64,000 bases of DNA. It comes from a virus. Position numbers and translations under genes: made by a program. Position 1 is the first letter of the stretch; the number at the start of each line of letters is the position of its first letter. The notes beneath the pieces were generated by a model, which saw nothing but the letters and a program-made list of their open reading frames with translations, searched no databases and was not told where the DNA came from. The stretch is from IMG/VR virus record IMGVR_UViG_3300028045_000010, positions 1 to 64,000 of that record; one strand, written 5' to 3'. Positions 30,494 to 39,775 of this stretch are shown here, in pieces.

Positions 30494-31188
30494 TATTTAT
30501 CTAATGTTAATTTGTAAATTTTTCCACCTATCTTCACTTTATTTTTTGCTACTATTTCAGCTTTTTTAACATTTTTACTTTCTACTATTAATCCTCCACT
30601 TGATTTTGACATTTCTAATAAAACAGATTTTATCATTTTTTTAGAAATGGATTTTGATATATTTGTTATTTTTTCATTCAATTCAGCTTCAGTCAAATTA
30701 ATACTAACAACTTTTTCATTATTAAGACTAACATCTTGAGACTCTTCTTGCTTTTGTTTAAGTCTAGCTTGTAATATAGATTTTGTATCAAGATTTGACG
30801 GTCCAAAATTCTCAATTTCAGAACTTTGTGAATAATTACTAGCTTTAATAGAATCTCCATACATAATGTCGTCAATCATAGATGCTTCAGAATTAGATTT
30901 TGGGGCAAAAGAATTTAACTTAGGTGCATTTTTAGATTTTTCATTAGGACTTTTACCAACTTTAGGTACAGGTATTGCAACTGGTCCTGTTGATGTTTTT
31001 TCAGATTTTTCTATAAATTTTGCAAAACTATTCTTTAATCCACCATTTCTTATTTCATCAATTCTACTGCTCTTTTCTGGGTCATTTGATTTAGATTTTG
31101 GATTTACTATAGGCTTCATTGGAACTGGTATTCCCATACCTTTAAATCTGTCCAACATTTCTTTTTTACTATTTCCTTTTTCACTCAT
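30493..31188 (-). CDS. Low-complexity Ser/Lys/Pro-rich protein, 231 aa
   Basis: The first two thirds are disordered-looking (KGMGIPVPMKPIVNPKSKSN; GPVAIPVPKVGKSPNEKSKN), with paired IPVP elements. The end is a helix (KITNISKSISKKMIKSVLLE) followed by a basic beta segment (VKKAEIVAKNKVKIGGKIYK). The plan is similar to phage internal or scaffold-type proteins, but nothing specific is recognised. Co-transcribed with the endolysin operon. Confidence 0.5.
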   Translation of the reverse strand: MSEKGNSKKEMLDRFKGMGIPVPMKPIVNPKSKSNDPEKSSRIDEIRNGGLKNSFAKFIEKSEKTSTGPVAIPVPKVGKSPNEKSKNAPKLNSFAPKSNSEASMIDDIMYGDSIKASNYSQSSEIENFGPSNLDTKSILQARLKQKQEESQDVSLNNEKVVSINLTEAELNEKITNISKSISKKMIKSVLLEMSKSSGGLIVESKNVKKAEIVAKNKVKIGGKIYKLTLDK

Positions 31189-31200
31189 AACAATTATTTT

Positions 31201-31641
31201 TTAATATAAATCTTCTTCTGTATTTATATTTTCAATTTCTTCTTTAATAATAATTTCACCTTCTCCCCCACTTTCACTCTCGCCCTCAAAAACGCTCTCT
31301 TCTAGATTGTCATTTTCATTAGTTATTAAAGTAACATCCTTAACTATCCAACCATAAATAGTCTCAATCTTATTATTATTGATTAAGTTTTCAAATATTT
31401 CTATTTCCGAATCATACATATAAGCTTTTAGGGTTAATATAGGTCCCATTCTTCCATATTTTCTAAATTTTATTTTTTTATTAATATTGTCAAACATTAT
31501 ATTTTTAAATTCTATATAACTCTGTTGCTCAAGTTCTTGATATGTTATATTGTACCCATAAAATTCTTCAAATTCATTTGAGGAACCTTTATAAGCAAGG
31601 TCTATTAATATTTTTTTTGTATTTTTTCTATCTGGTTTCAT
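31201..31641 (-). CDS. Hypothetical protein, 146 aa
   Basis: Soluble alpha/beta protein with acidic tail (ESGGEGEIIIKEEIENINTE). A central segment RKYGRMGPILTLKAYMYDSE looks like a folded core. No family recognised. It overlaps its upstream neighbour by 14 bases, so the two are coupled. Confidence 0.5.
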   Translation of the reverse strand: MKPDRKNTKKILIDLAYKGSSNEFEEFYGYNITYQELEQQSYIEFKNIMFDNINKKIKFRKYGRMGPILTLKAYMYDSEIEIFENLINNNKIETIYGWIVKDVTLITNENDNLEESVFEGESESGGEGEIIIKEEIENINTEEDLY

Positions 31642-31918
31642 ATAATAATATTTCTACTTTTTCATTTTCCACATCCCACCAAGCGTAAAATTTTGGATAT
31701 ATATTTTTTTCATTTATAAAAAATGCACTTATTTCCTTTTCTATTTTTATTTTTTCAAATCTTTTTTCTAAACTTTTCTTTTCATTTAATATAAAAATAT
31801 CTTTTGTTTCAATTTCTTCCAATTCTTTTTTAGAATTAAAAAACTCTTTCTTTAAATCCTTTTTTATATTATAAGAAAATTCTTTTTGATTTTTTATTAT
31901 TTCAACTCTAGAGTGCAT
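31628..31918 (-). CDS. Hypothetical protein, 96 aa
   Basis: Starts MHSRVEIIKNQKEFSYN; Lys/Glu-rich helices (KKELEEIETKDIFILNEKKS) followed by a short beta end (IYPKFYAWWDVENEKVEILL). No family recognised. First gene of the minus-strand operon that leads to the endolysin; an A/T-rich 76-base spacer separates it from the divergent gene at 31995. Confidence 0.5.
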   Translation of the reverse strand: MHSRVEIIKNQKEFSYNIKKDLKKEFFNSKKELEEIETKDIFILNEKKSLEKRFEKIKIEKEISAFFINEKNIYPKFYAWWDVENEKVEILLYETR

Positions 31919-31994
31919 TTGTATTACAATTTAATTTAATAATGATAAAAGTAAAGTTTATTAATATTTATATTAAACATATAAATTAAATAGT

Positions 31995-32387
31995 TTGAAT
32001 TTATCTGAAACATACAAAGTTAGACTTAAGGGATTGGCTGGTATTTTAGAAGAAAAAAAATCTAAAATAGAATACGAATATCAAGTCAGAGATATTGGTG
32101 GCGATGTTTATTATAAAAGAAAAAACAACTCTAAAGAATGGGAATTTACAAATGAGTTAGATTTTTTTAAAAACTCTAAAAAATCAAATGTTGTAAAATG
32201 GGAAAAATTAAAAGATAAAAATGCACCAAAAATAAGGCAAATAGAGGTGGAACAAGATTTAAATTATAAAAAATATCCATTAGAAACTTATAAGAGATAT
32301 TTAGAAAATATATGTCCTTCTAACTTTAATATAGAAATAAAAGATGGTTACATTAAAATTTTTGACAAAATAAATGAAAGAAATTAG
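31995..32387 (+). CDS. Hypothetical protein with N-terminal YKVRLKGLAGI motif, 130 aa, TTG start
   Basis: Opens with TTG; the first residues LSETYKVRLKGLAGILEEKK match those of the gene at 33872 (ISESYKNRLKELAGLISEE), which fixes the start. The rest is Lys/Glu/Tyr-rich with a beta core (IEYEYQVRDIGGDVYYKRKN; KDGYIKIFDKINER). ATATTTATA element at 31967. It overlaps the following gene by 14 bases. Function unknown. Confidence 0.5.
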   Translation: MNLSETYKVRLKGLAGILEEKKSKIEYEYQVRDIGGDVYYKRKNNSKEWEFTNELDFFKNSKKSNVVKWEKLKDKNAPKIRQIEVEQDLNYKKYPLETYKRYLENICPSNFNIEIKDGYIKIFDKINERN

Positions 32388-32685
32388 AAAAATAATAAGA
32401 GAAGTATTGAGTGAAGTTTTCATTAAGGAAAATGTTGGCCCTGGACTAGGTGGCTCAGCTAAGGCTTCAACTATATATACAGATATATTTGATAGATTAT
32501 TCCAAAACCCAGACTTTAATAAAGAGTATGACCCAGATAATGGAGTCTTTTGGTTTGATGATGATTATGAAAATAATGTTGGAAATATATTAACTCCTAG
32601 TAATATAACGAAAAAATCAAAAGGTTATAGAAAAATGAAAAAGTTGCAAAATTGGAAAAACTTTAAAGGAAACGCAAGACTATAA
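32374..32685 (+). CDS. Hypothetical protein with IIREV N-terminal motif, 103 aa
   Basis: N-terminus MKEIRKIIREVLSEVFIKEN is the shared motif; then a Gly-rich hinge VGPGLGGSAKASTIYTDIF and an acidic region ending basic (SKGYRKMKKLQNWKNFKGNA). No family recognised. Starts inside the end of the previous gene, so coupled. By analogy possibly a packaged protein. Confidence 0.5.
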   Translation: MKEIRKIIREVLSEVFIKENVGPGLGGSAKASTIYTDIFDRLFQNPDFNKEYDPDNGVFWFDDDYENNVGNILTPSNITKKSKGYRKMKKLQNWKNFKGNARL

Positions 32686-32721
32686 GTATATTATTAAACT
32701 ATTTATATTAAAATTTATATT

Positions 32722-33342
32722 TTGAAAAACTTTATTAAAAAAATACTTTTATCTGAGCTTTATGAAACTGGCATAATGAAAAAGTCTAACACTTTAATTA
32801 GTGATAACTTAAAATATCATTTAGACAACAAAATAAGTATATGTAATAGCGTTTTTAGATATTCTTCAAAAAGTCATTTAGATATAATTAATGAAGTAAG
32901 AGATTTATTTAATAAAGAACTTATTTATTTATGCAAAAATGATGAAGAGATAATCAATTCTGATGCTGGTCAATTTGGTATATATGAAAATAAAACAGTT
33001 TTTTTAGAACTACCATTCCCAGAGTTTGAAGAAAGTATTAATGAAGCAAAGTATAAGGGTAAAGACGTAAAGTTAGGAAAGCCAAAAAGAGGAGGTTCTA
33101 AAAAGTTTTATGTTTATGTTAAAAACCCTAAAACAAAAAAAGTAATTAAAGTTTCTTTTGGAGCTAAAGATGGAGGTGGTAATCTGGCCGTGAAACTTAA
33201 AGACCCAAAGGCAAGAAAAAGGTTTGCTGATAGACATAAGTGTGAAACTAAAAACGACAAAACAACACCAGGGTACTGGTCTTGTAGGTTGCCAAGATAT
33301 GCAAAAATGCTAGGCTTAAGTGGTGGTGGAAAATGGTGGTAA
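32722..33342 (+). CDS. Phage protein with conserved basic C-terminal domain, 206 aa, TTG start
   Basis: TTG start (KNFIKKILLSELYETG) after an A/T leader; the beginning resembles the shared N-terminal motif. The C-terminal 90 residues are conserved in many marine phage proteins as I recall them: KPKRGGSKKFYVYVKNPKTK, IKVSFGAKDGGGNLAVKLKD, ARKRFADRHKCETKND and GYWSCRLPRYAKMLGL. Function of this domain is unknown; two Cys and one or two His could bind a metal. It overlaps the next gene by 10 bases. Confidence 0.6.
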   Translation: MKNFIKKILLSELYETGIMKKSNTLISDNLKYHLDNKISICNSVFRYSSKSHLDIINEVRDLFNKELIYLCKNDEEIINSDAGQFGIYENKTVFLELPFPEFEESINEAKYKGKDVKLGKPKRGGSKKFYVYVKNPKTKKVIKVSFGAKDGGGNLAVKLKDPKARKRFADRHKCETKNDKTTPGYWSCRLPRYAKMLGLSGGGKWW

Positions 33343-33872
33343 AAAAAATGAATATTAATAAAGAAATAAAGTGTCCTAATTGTAGTTGGGAGTGGAATTT
33401 AGAAGTTGATGATAAAAATCCACACCTATGTCACAAATGTGGTTATGATTCAATTTTGAAGGATTTTGATATGCTTTCCTTAAAAAAATGGCAAGAAAAA
33501 AATGACCACCCCTTTGATGAGCACATTAAGGAAGGCTTACATATTAGGACGTTTCGTGAAGATGTTAATAAAGAAGAGCTAGTTTGGCATAGAGACAGAG
33601 AGGATAGAATAGTTTTTCCAATAAACGAAACTGATTGGAAGATTCAATTTGACAATCAAATCCCAATTAATATAGAGCCAAAAAACCCTATATTCATAGA
33701 GTCAGGAAAATATCATAGATTAATTAAAGGAACAAAAGATTTAAATTTTAAAATTTATAAAACGAATTTTGATGATAAGTCTAACATGAAGAATACAATA
33801 TACGAAACCTTTAAGGTTTTTTTAGAGAATGATTTTTTTCTAATTGATAATAAAAAAAATAATAAAAAATAA
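33333..33872 (+). CDS. Zinc-ribbon plus cupin-like phage protein, 179 aa
   Basis: N-terminal ribbon at about 13-40: IKCPNCSWEWNLEVDD then HLCHKCGYDS. The C-terminal part from about 85 is a cupin-like small barrel: EELVWHRDREDRIVFPINET, DWKIQFDNQIPINIEPKNPI and FIESGKYHRLIKGTKDLNFK; the WHRD and YHR histidines are in cupin metal-ligand positions. I recognise this composite from marine phages, function unknown. An in-frame ATG at 33348 is a possible start. Overlaps both neighbours (10 bases and ATG/TAATG). Confidence 0.6.
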   Translation: MVVKKMNINKEIKCPNCSWEWNLEVDDKNPHLCHKCGYDSILKDFDMLSLKKWQEKNDHPFDEHIKEGLHIRTFREDVNKEELVWHRDREDRIVFPINETDWKIQFDNQIPINIEPKNPIFIESGKYHRLIKGTKDLNFKIYKTNFDDKSNMKNTIYETFKVFLENDFFLIDNKKNNKK

Positions 33873-34507
33873 TGTTAATTTCAGAGTCATATAAAAATAG
33901 ACTTAAAGAATTAGCTGGACTGATTTCTGAAGAAGTTGATGTAAATAGCGCACTTGCTCTTAGTGACTCTAGAACTGCTTTTAATTTAGATTTAATGACT
34001 CAAGCTATAGAAGAGGGTAGAGAAGTTGGAATTTTATATAAAGGAGACGAGATGAGAGCTCCTTCTGGTAAGTATAGATTAATTTATCCTGTTGCCATGG
34101 GAGTTTCAAAGGCTGGGAATAGGGTCATTAGAGCTATACATAAGCATGGTCAATCTGAATCTAAGGCAAAGGAAACTGGCATTCGTAGTTCAGAAGCCAA
34201 AAACGTTTGGAGATTATTTAAAACAAGTAACATTAAAGGCATGTGGTTGACTGGGAACTTTTTTCAAGGCCCAATAAATGGCTATAACCCTAATGATAAA
34301 GGTATGCTTACTGTTGAAATTTCTACGGATTTATCAAAAGTAAAAACATTCCAGGAAGAATTGTTTAAAAAACAAAAAGAAGAAGGTGAGCAGCAGTCAA
34401 AATTAAAAAGATTTAAAGACACAGGAGAAAGACCTTTGGAGCAACCCATTAATAATCCAGAAACTAGAATTGGTTCAGATTTAGAAAATAATAACGAAGA
34501 ACTTTAA
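33872..34507 (+). CDS. Phage protein with RLKELAGL N-terminus and WYL-like domain, 211 aa
   Basis: Starts LISESYKNRLKELAGLISEE, the clearest example of that element. Residues about 45-130 (EEGREVGILYKGDEMRAPSG; YRLIYPVAMGVSKAGNRVIR; IHKHGQSESKAKETG; WRLFKTSNIKGMWLTG) resemble the WYL fold common in phage and bacterial regulators, with the R.I.P...G....G...RA pattern. The C-terminus is disordered and charged. It converges on the SbcD/SbcC fusion gene with a 4-base overlap. WYL assignment is by eye. Confidence 0.5.
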   Translation: MLISESYKNRLKELAGLISEEVDVNSALALSDSRTAFNLDLMTQAIEEGREVGILYKGDEMRAPSGKYRLIYPVAMGVSKAGNRVIRAIHKHGQSESKAKETGIRSSEAKNVWRLFKTSNIKGMWLTGNFFQGPINGYNPNDKGMLTVEISTDLSKVKTFQEELFKKQKEEGEQQSKLKRFKDTGERPLEQPINNPETRIGSDLENNNEEL

Positions 34508-37500
34508 TAAGATACGCTAAACATAGAAACTCCTCCTTTTGGATTTTCTTTTATCTGCTCATCAGTAAGGCTTTTTGTTTCTTTAGAAACTTGAATTATA
34601 TTATCAACAAAATCTTTAATTTCATTTTTATGAGTTATAATTAAAACATTTTGATACTTGTTTTTAAGATATTCAAATACATTTTCCATATCCATTGTAA
34701 GCTCATCATCTAAAGAACCAAACCCTTCATCAATAATACACAAAGAAGGCTTTGTAAGAGAGCTGACGAAGTGTAAAGAATCTCTAATTGCAACACTTCC
34801 TACAAAAACTTGTGAACCTGAGGCTTGCGACATTGGAAGAGCATCTTTCTCTGGTGAGTTGAAATAAAATATTTCTCTTATGTCTCCATTTGTTTTTATC
34901 TGCATCTCTATTTTAAAATCAACAAGATTTTTCAATATTGAATTTATTCTATGATTTATAATGGGAAGTTTATTTCTTATAATTCTAGCTGGTATTCCAT
35001 CTCTATGAATTGCCTGAAGGTATATTGCATATTTACCATAATTCTTTTCTGCTTCAGTAATTTTGTTTAAATTTTCTTTAAAATTTATAATATTATTTTT
35101 AGCAATACTTATTTTTAATTTAGATTCTGTAATTTTTTCATTTAATTGATATACCCTAAGTTTACATCCCTTTTTTTGAAAGTTAAATTCTTCTATTTCT
35201 TTTTCTAAAATTAAATTTATTTCAATAGCATCTTTATTTTTACTGATTAAAACTATCTCATTTTCCAGTCTTTCATTATGCTTTTCACTTTCAGACAAAA
35301 CTCCTCTCAAAGACTCAAGTTTTTTTGAATTATTTTCAACAGAAATATTATGCTCTTTTATTTTTGATATATTTTTAGACACTTCTAAGTCTTTGTTAAA
35401 GTTTTCTATTTGACTTTTAATAGATATTAATGAGTTTTTTAATGAATCAAATTTGTTTTTACTTTTATCAAATTCATTATTATTTTTTAGTATATTATTT
35501 GCCTTTTTTAACTTTTCTTTTGTGTTTGATAACACACCTTCTCCTCTCAATAAATCTTCTTCACATTTTTTTTGAATTTCTTGGTCTGCCTTTTTTTCTA
35601 CATTTCCACATGTGGGACATTTTTTTCCTTTTGAAACCTCTAGATTATTTCTTAATTTTAATAGTGCAGATTCTATTTTAATAACTTCATCATTTATTAA
35701 TTCTATATTTTCTTCTTTTTGTTTTGGGTTTTCCTTAATCCAAACCTCTAAAGCAATATACTCATTTCTAAGGTTTTTAAATTTATTTCTTTCAGATTTT
35801 ATATTACTTTCAATTTCAGAAAAAGATAAAACATTTTTATTTGGCACTTCTTTTTTGAAATTCTTAGAAATCCAATCCTCTAAATTTTTAATTAGCTCTT
35901 TTGTTTTTTCATTATTAATATTTAATTTAGAAATTGCTAAATTTATCTCATCTACAGTTTTATGTTCAGTTTTTTCAACTTTTATTAAAGACTTAGTTTT
36001 ATCTAAAATATTTTTATCATAATCTTCTTGTTCTTTTTCTACTTCTAAAATTTCTTTCTTATAAGTTTCTATTATTTGCTCATTACTTTTTAATAATTTC
36101 TCCTCACTTTCTATATTTAACTTATAATCTTTTGGGTTTCCAAGAACTTTTTGTCTAGCTTTTATTTCATTGAATTTATTTTTTGCAAAATCATATCTAT
36201 CTCTGAAAATTTCAAGACCTAAGTATTTATTTATTAAATCATTTTTAGGCTGTTGACTCATACTTACATAGTTTCCTTCTCCATTTTGAGCTTGAAGAAC
36301 AATTTTTGTAAAATCATCAAACTTACCAACAGATTTTACTATAACATTATCTCTCTCCGTCTTTTCTGTAGCGCTAGTTTCTGAATCTACATTCTCCCAC
36401 TTATATGAACCATCTTCCTTAAGTGTATATTTTTTATATTGTATTCCGTATGATACATCTGGCGTTCCGTCTCTCTTCTCTTTTACGGTTACAGTTCTTT
36501 CGATATAATATTTTTGAGAGGCTATAGTTAAATAAACTCTACCTCCACCTTTGTTGTCAGAAGTGTACATATTAACAAGTCTATAACTGTCACCACCACC
36601 CAGCATTTTTTTATATAAAATCCAAACTAAAACTCTTATTAAATTTGATTTTCCATTAAAGTTTTTACCAAAAATACCAGTCACTCCTTTAAGTCTATTA
36701 AAAGTAAATTCAGTTTTTTCTTCAGGAAATGAATATAAGTTCCAAACTTCCATTTTATCCAGAAACCATTTTTGTCCTTTTTCAGAAATGTAATTAAGCT
36801 CCTTGTCTATTTTTTTAGACAACTCTACAACCTCTTCTTCATTATCATATTCGCTATTTTCTACAAACTCTTTTAGCAGCTTAATAAATTCATCTGAATT
36901 AGAGTAGTCAACCTCTTCATCAATAGAAACATTTAATTCTTCATCTTTTTTTATAAAGCTACATTCTACTGATACTTTATCACAGCCATATTTTGTTTTT
37001 ACAATTTTTTCTATTTGTTTTTCTTTTTCTACAGAATAATTTTCCTCATAATCTTCCCAGACTATCTCAACCCTTGTTTTTTTTGGGTCATTTGATAAGA
37101 TTAATTCATCAACTCTCTCTTCAACCAACTCTCCTTTTGATATGTGTAATTTAGAAAATCCTACATCATTAAGTATAGTTTTCATTTTAAAAGTACTACT
37201 GTTTAAATTCCACATTAAATAACCTTTTTCCATAGATTCTCCAAAACCTTGTTGAATTAAACTCCCACTATAAGCAATACTTTCATTTTTAGAGCCTTTT
37301 GGACAAAACGCTTGATGCTCATGTATATCTCCAAGCATTACTATATCAAAATTGTCAAAAGTAGAAAGTCGCATTAAATCATCTCCCTTAATTTCATATC
37401 CATTATCTCCTCTACATCCATATACAGGCCCGTGATATAGAGCTATGTATTTTTTGTTGGGGTCCTTTTTGGTTAAGTTTAATATTTCATTATCTATGCA

Positions 37501-37959
37501 AGAATATATTCCATAAACAATACCATCTTCTACTTCATAAAATCCACTTTCTTTAAAGAAGTAAATTCCAAAATCTTTACCTGTATGCTCAGTTAGAGTA
37601 GGATTTTCTTTAGTTATATAATATCCATTATTAAGAAGTTTTATAATTGGGTCTAAAGCATTTCCTTGAGATAAAGACTGTAAATTTAGGTCATGATTTC
37701 CAAGGAGAATATCTACAGGAGCTATTTTAGAAAGCTCTTCCATAAGCCACCCAGCTAAAACCATTGAATTTGGAGATAGAGTAATTTTAATGTGAAACAA
37801 ATCTCCTGTTAATACAATTCTTTTAGGCTTTTCTATTTTTAAGTCATCAATAGTTCTTTGGAAAACTTCCTTATACTCTTCGTGTCTACTTCCATATCTA
37901 ATGTGAATATCAGATATGTGTGCTATAGAATTATTTATATCTACTTTAACTTTATCCAT
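34504..37959 (-). CDS. SbcD-SbcC (Mre11-Rad50, gp47-gp46-like) fusion protein, 1151 aa
   Basis: Recombination nuclease and its SMC-type ATPase in one chain. Residues 1-330: metallophosphoesterase with DIHIRYG (D/H), TGDLFH, GNHDLN and YHGPVYG-type motifs. Residues from about 410: Rad50 ATPase with Walker A GIFGKNFNGKSN near 433, a long coiled coil (about 560-980) carrying a zinc hook KKCPTCGN near 781, a signature region SQASGSQ near 1045, and Walker B LCIIDEGFGSLDDE near 1075, then VLIITHK. In T4 and bacteria these are separate genes (47/46, sbcD/sbcC). Acts in end resection for recombination-dependent replication. The start overlaps the end of the primase gene. Confidence 0.92.
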   Translation of the reverse strand: MDKVKVDINNSIAHISDIHIRYGSRHEEYKEVFQRTIDDLKIEKPKRIVLTGDLFHIKITLSPNSMVLAGWLMEELSKIAPVDILLGNHDLNLQSLSQGNALDPIIKLLNNGYYITKENPTLTEHTGKDFGIYFFKESGFYEVEDGIVYGIYSCIDNEILNLTKKDPNKKYIALYHGPVYGCRGDNGYEIKGDDLMRLSTFDNFDIVMLGDIHEHQAFCPKGSKNESIAYSGSLIQQGFGESMEKGYLMWNLNSSTFKMKTILNDVGFSKLHISKGELVEERVDELILSNDPKKTRVEIVWEDYEENYSVEKEKQIEKIVKTKYGCDKVSVECSFIKKDEELNVSIDEEVDYSNSDEFIKLLKEFVENSEYDNEEEVVELSKKIDKELNYISEKGQKWFLDKMEVWNLYSFPEEKTEFTFNRLKGVTGIFGKNFNGKSNLIRVLVWILYKKMLGGGDSYRLVNMYTSDNKGGGRVYLTIASQKYYIERTVTVKEKRDGTPDVSYGIQYKKYTLKEDGSYKWENVDSETSATEKTERDNVIVKSVGKFDDFTKIVLQAQNGEGNYVSMSQQPKNDLINKYLGLEIFRDRYDFAKNKFNEIKARQKVLGNPKDYKLNIESEEKLLKSNEQIIETYKKEILEVEKEQEDYDKNILDKTKSLIKVEKTEHKTVDEINLAISKLNINNEKTKELIKNLEDWISKNFKKEVPNKNVLSFSEIESNIKSERNKFKNLRNEYIALEVWIKENPKQKEENIELINDEVIKIESALLKLRNNLEVSKGKKCPTCGNVEKKADQEIQKKCEEDLLRGEGVLSNTKEKLKKANNILKNNNEFDKSKNKFDSLKNSLISIKSQIENFNKDLEVSKNISKIKEHNISVENNSKKLESLRGVLSESEKHNERLENEIVLISKNKDAIEINLILEKEIEEFNFQKKGCKLRVYQLNEKITESKLKISIAKNNIINFKENLNKITEAEKNYGKYAIYLQAIHRDGIPARIIRNKLPIINHRINSILKNLVDFKIEMQIKTNGDIREIFYFNSPEKDALPMSQASGSQVFVGSVAIRDSLHFVSSLTKPSLCIIDEGFGSLDDELTMDMENVFEYLKNKYQNVLIITHKNEIKDFVDNIIQVSKETKSLTDEQIKENPKGGVSMFSVSY

Positions 37960-39022
37960 TTTGGTCTTTTAATATTTCTTTTTTCATTTGTTCCCAATCT
38001 TCTTTTAGCTTTTTTTCATCTACATAATGTGATTTTTTACCTTTTTCTTTAAGTGCTAATTTTTGAAACATATATTGGAAATCAATTTTTCTACAAGTTC
38101 TTAGAAGTTCTACTGTAGCATTCTTTCCATTTTTCTTAACAAACTCATCTATATCATCTTTTATTTCAACAAAATACACATCTAAACCATAAGACGTTAG
38201 CTCATTATATAAAGATATACTGTCATATAGAGCATCTTCATCTAAGCAGAGTATAACTCTACTTTTGTGTTCCTTTAATTTTTTTACTATAAACTCTGAA
38301 GGAACTTTCCCTAACATTGGAATTGCGTTATAAAGGTGAATCATATCAAAAACTCCCTCAACTAAAATTATTGGTAAATCAAAGTTTATATTTTTAGAAT
38401 TAAATATAATCTCTGTTCTAGCCACCTCTTCTTTTGGCGGTCCCATGTAATTTGGTTTTATAAAATCATAATAAGAACGTCCAACATAATAGTTAACTTG
38501 TCCATATTCATTATATGATGGAAAAATTATTCTATATTTTCTATTGCCTTTATTTTCCGTATATCCTATATTATATTTCTTAATCAAATCCCAACTTAAA
38601 GCTCTTTGGCCCTTCTTTTTTCCTGTAATATACATTACAGCAGATTTATAGTATTTACTATCACTTTTTTTAGTGAGAGGATTAAATCCTTCTGGAAGTT
38701 GGCAAACTATAAGCTCATTATACTCTTTAGTTTTTTGATTATTTTTTATGTAATTCTTCTTAGGTAGTACAGAGCTTATTCTTTCTAAGTCATCTTTATT
38801 TCCATAGTCTTCAGCTATCCTATGTGCGGTGCCACTATATTTACACTTCCAACAGTGGAAGATGTTGTTTTTAGAATTATAAGCAAGATTATACTTTTCA
38901 TCGTGCCTACAAATTTTTGATTTACAATTAAATTCATACTCCTTAAGGTTTATAGACTCTTTTTTAGGAGCTCCTAAAATCTTAATTAAGATGTTTAATA
39001 TTATTTGAGAAGTATTGTTCAC
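37952..39022 (-). CDS. DnaG-type DNA primase (zinc finger plus TOPRIM), 356 aa
   Basis: Residues about 29-60 hold the CHC2-like zinc finger: CKSKICRHDEKYNLAY then FHCWKCKYSG. The TOPRIM core follows: RIIFPSYNEYGQVNYYVGRS, ILVEGVFDMIHLYNA near 225 (catalytic Glu) and VILCLDEDALYDS near 255 (DxD). The last 60 residues are charged helices, perhaps for helicase contact. Makes RNA primers at the phage fork. It precedes the SbcD/SbcC fusion with an 8-base overlap, and follows an 84-base gap from the RuvC-like gene. Confidence 0.85.
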   Translation of the reverse strand: MNNTSQIILNILIKILGAPKKESINLKEYEFNCKSKICRHDEKYNLAYNSKNNIFHCWKCKYSGTAHRIAEDYGNKDDLERISSVLPKKNYIKNNQKTKEYNELIVCQLPEGFNPLTKKSDSKYYKSAVMYITGKKKGQRALSWDLIKKYNIGYTENKGNRKYRIIFPSYNEYGQVNYYVGRSYYDFIKPNYMGPPKEEVARTEIIFNSKNINFDLPIILVEGVFDMIHLYNAIPMLGKVPSEFIVKKLKEHKSRVILCLDEDALYDSISLYNELTSYGLDVYFVEIKDDIDEFVKKNGKNATVELLRTCRKIDFQYMFQKLALKEKGKKSHYVDEKKLKEDWEQMKKEILKDQNG

Positions 39023-39106
39023 TTATTTGTATTTATATGTACAAATATAAAAAAATAAGAGATATTTTACAATTATTTGTTATAATAAATTAATTATTGT
39101 TAACAA

Positions 39107-39679
39107 TTAATCTTTAGAAATATTTTTTTGAGTTTTTTCTCTTGTAATTATATCGCATAAACCACAAACATAAGCGTCTGACATATCAAAATTCTCTTTC
39201 ATTAATTTATGTGTTCTTTTTGAATATTTCCAGTTAATTTGAGGTTCTCTTTCTACAACGTTTTCCCAAATGATATATTTTTTATTTGGTGCACTTTGTG
39301 GAATTTTTAAATCTGGGAAGGCTGTCTTTCTTGCTGTATTTACATTATAATATCTAGGTACTGTTCCAAATTTTCTATATAAATATCCACTAATCATAGC
39401 GTTCATAAAAGTTAACTTTTGTATAGTATCTGCATTTGAAAATCTGCCTTTAAATTTCTTTAAAGGCTCTTCTATTGATATGTGTTCAATTTTATGTTCT
39501 GAATTTTCCAACCCAAGAGCAGAGCTTAATGTGTCCATGTATTTAATGAAGTCGTCTAACCTTTCAAATAAAGTTGTTTTTTCTTTAAATTTAATATACT
39601 CTAAACTACAAATTTGATTTTCGCTATCAAATAAAGATATTCCTACTACAGTTGTCGATATGTCTAATCCTAATGTCAT
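39107..39679 (-). CDS. RuvC-like Holliday-junction resolvase/RNase H-fold nuclease, 190 aa
   Basis: The N-terminus MTLGLDISTTVVGISLFDSE has the first catalytic Asp of the RuvC fold in the DxS/T context; a second acidic site is ISIEEPLKKFKGRF near 70, and the third DMSDAYVCGL near 168. Length equals RuvC. Phage relatives act on branched DNA in packaging or recombination. Position beside primase and SbcD/SbcC agrees. The ATG follows T/A-rich leader bases. Confidence 0.8.
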   Translation of the reverse strand: MTLGLDISTTVVGISLFDSENQICSLEYIKFKEKTTLFERLDDFIKYMDTLSSALGLENSEHKIEHISIEEPLKKFKGRFSNADTIQKLTFMNAMISGYLYRKFGTVPRYYNVNTARKTAFPDLKIPQSAPNKKYIIWENVVEREPQINWKYSKRTHKLMKENFDMSDAYVCGLCDIITREKTQKNISKD

Positions 39680-39723
39680 TTTTTTTACTTTTTTATAAAA
39701 TACATTTATTTAAAAAAAAGTAA

Positions 39724-39754
39724 ACAAAAAAGCCTGAACATTTAATCCAGGCCT
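39724..39754 (-). terminator. Rho-independent terminator
   Basis: Minus strand: GCCTG, loop GATTAAATGTT, CAGGC, then six T. It ends the baseplate operon (39776-44161) before the RuvC-like gene. Confidence 0.8.
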
Positions 39755-39775
39755 TCAATGTTTAATTATAAAAAT

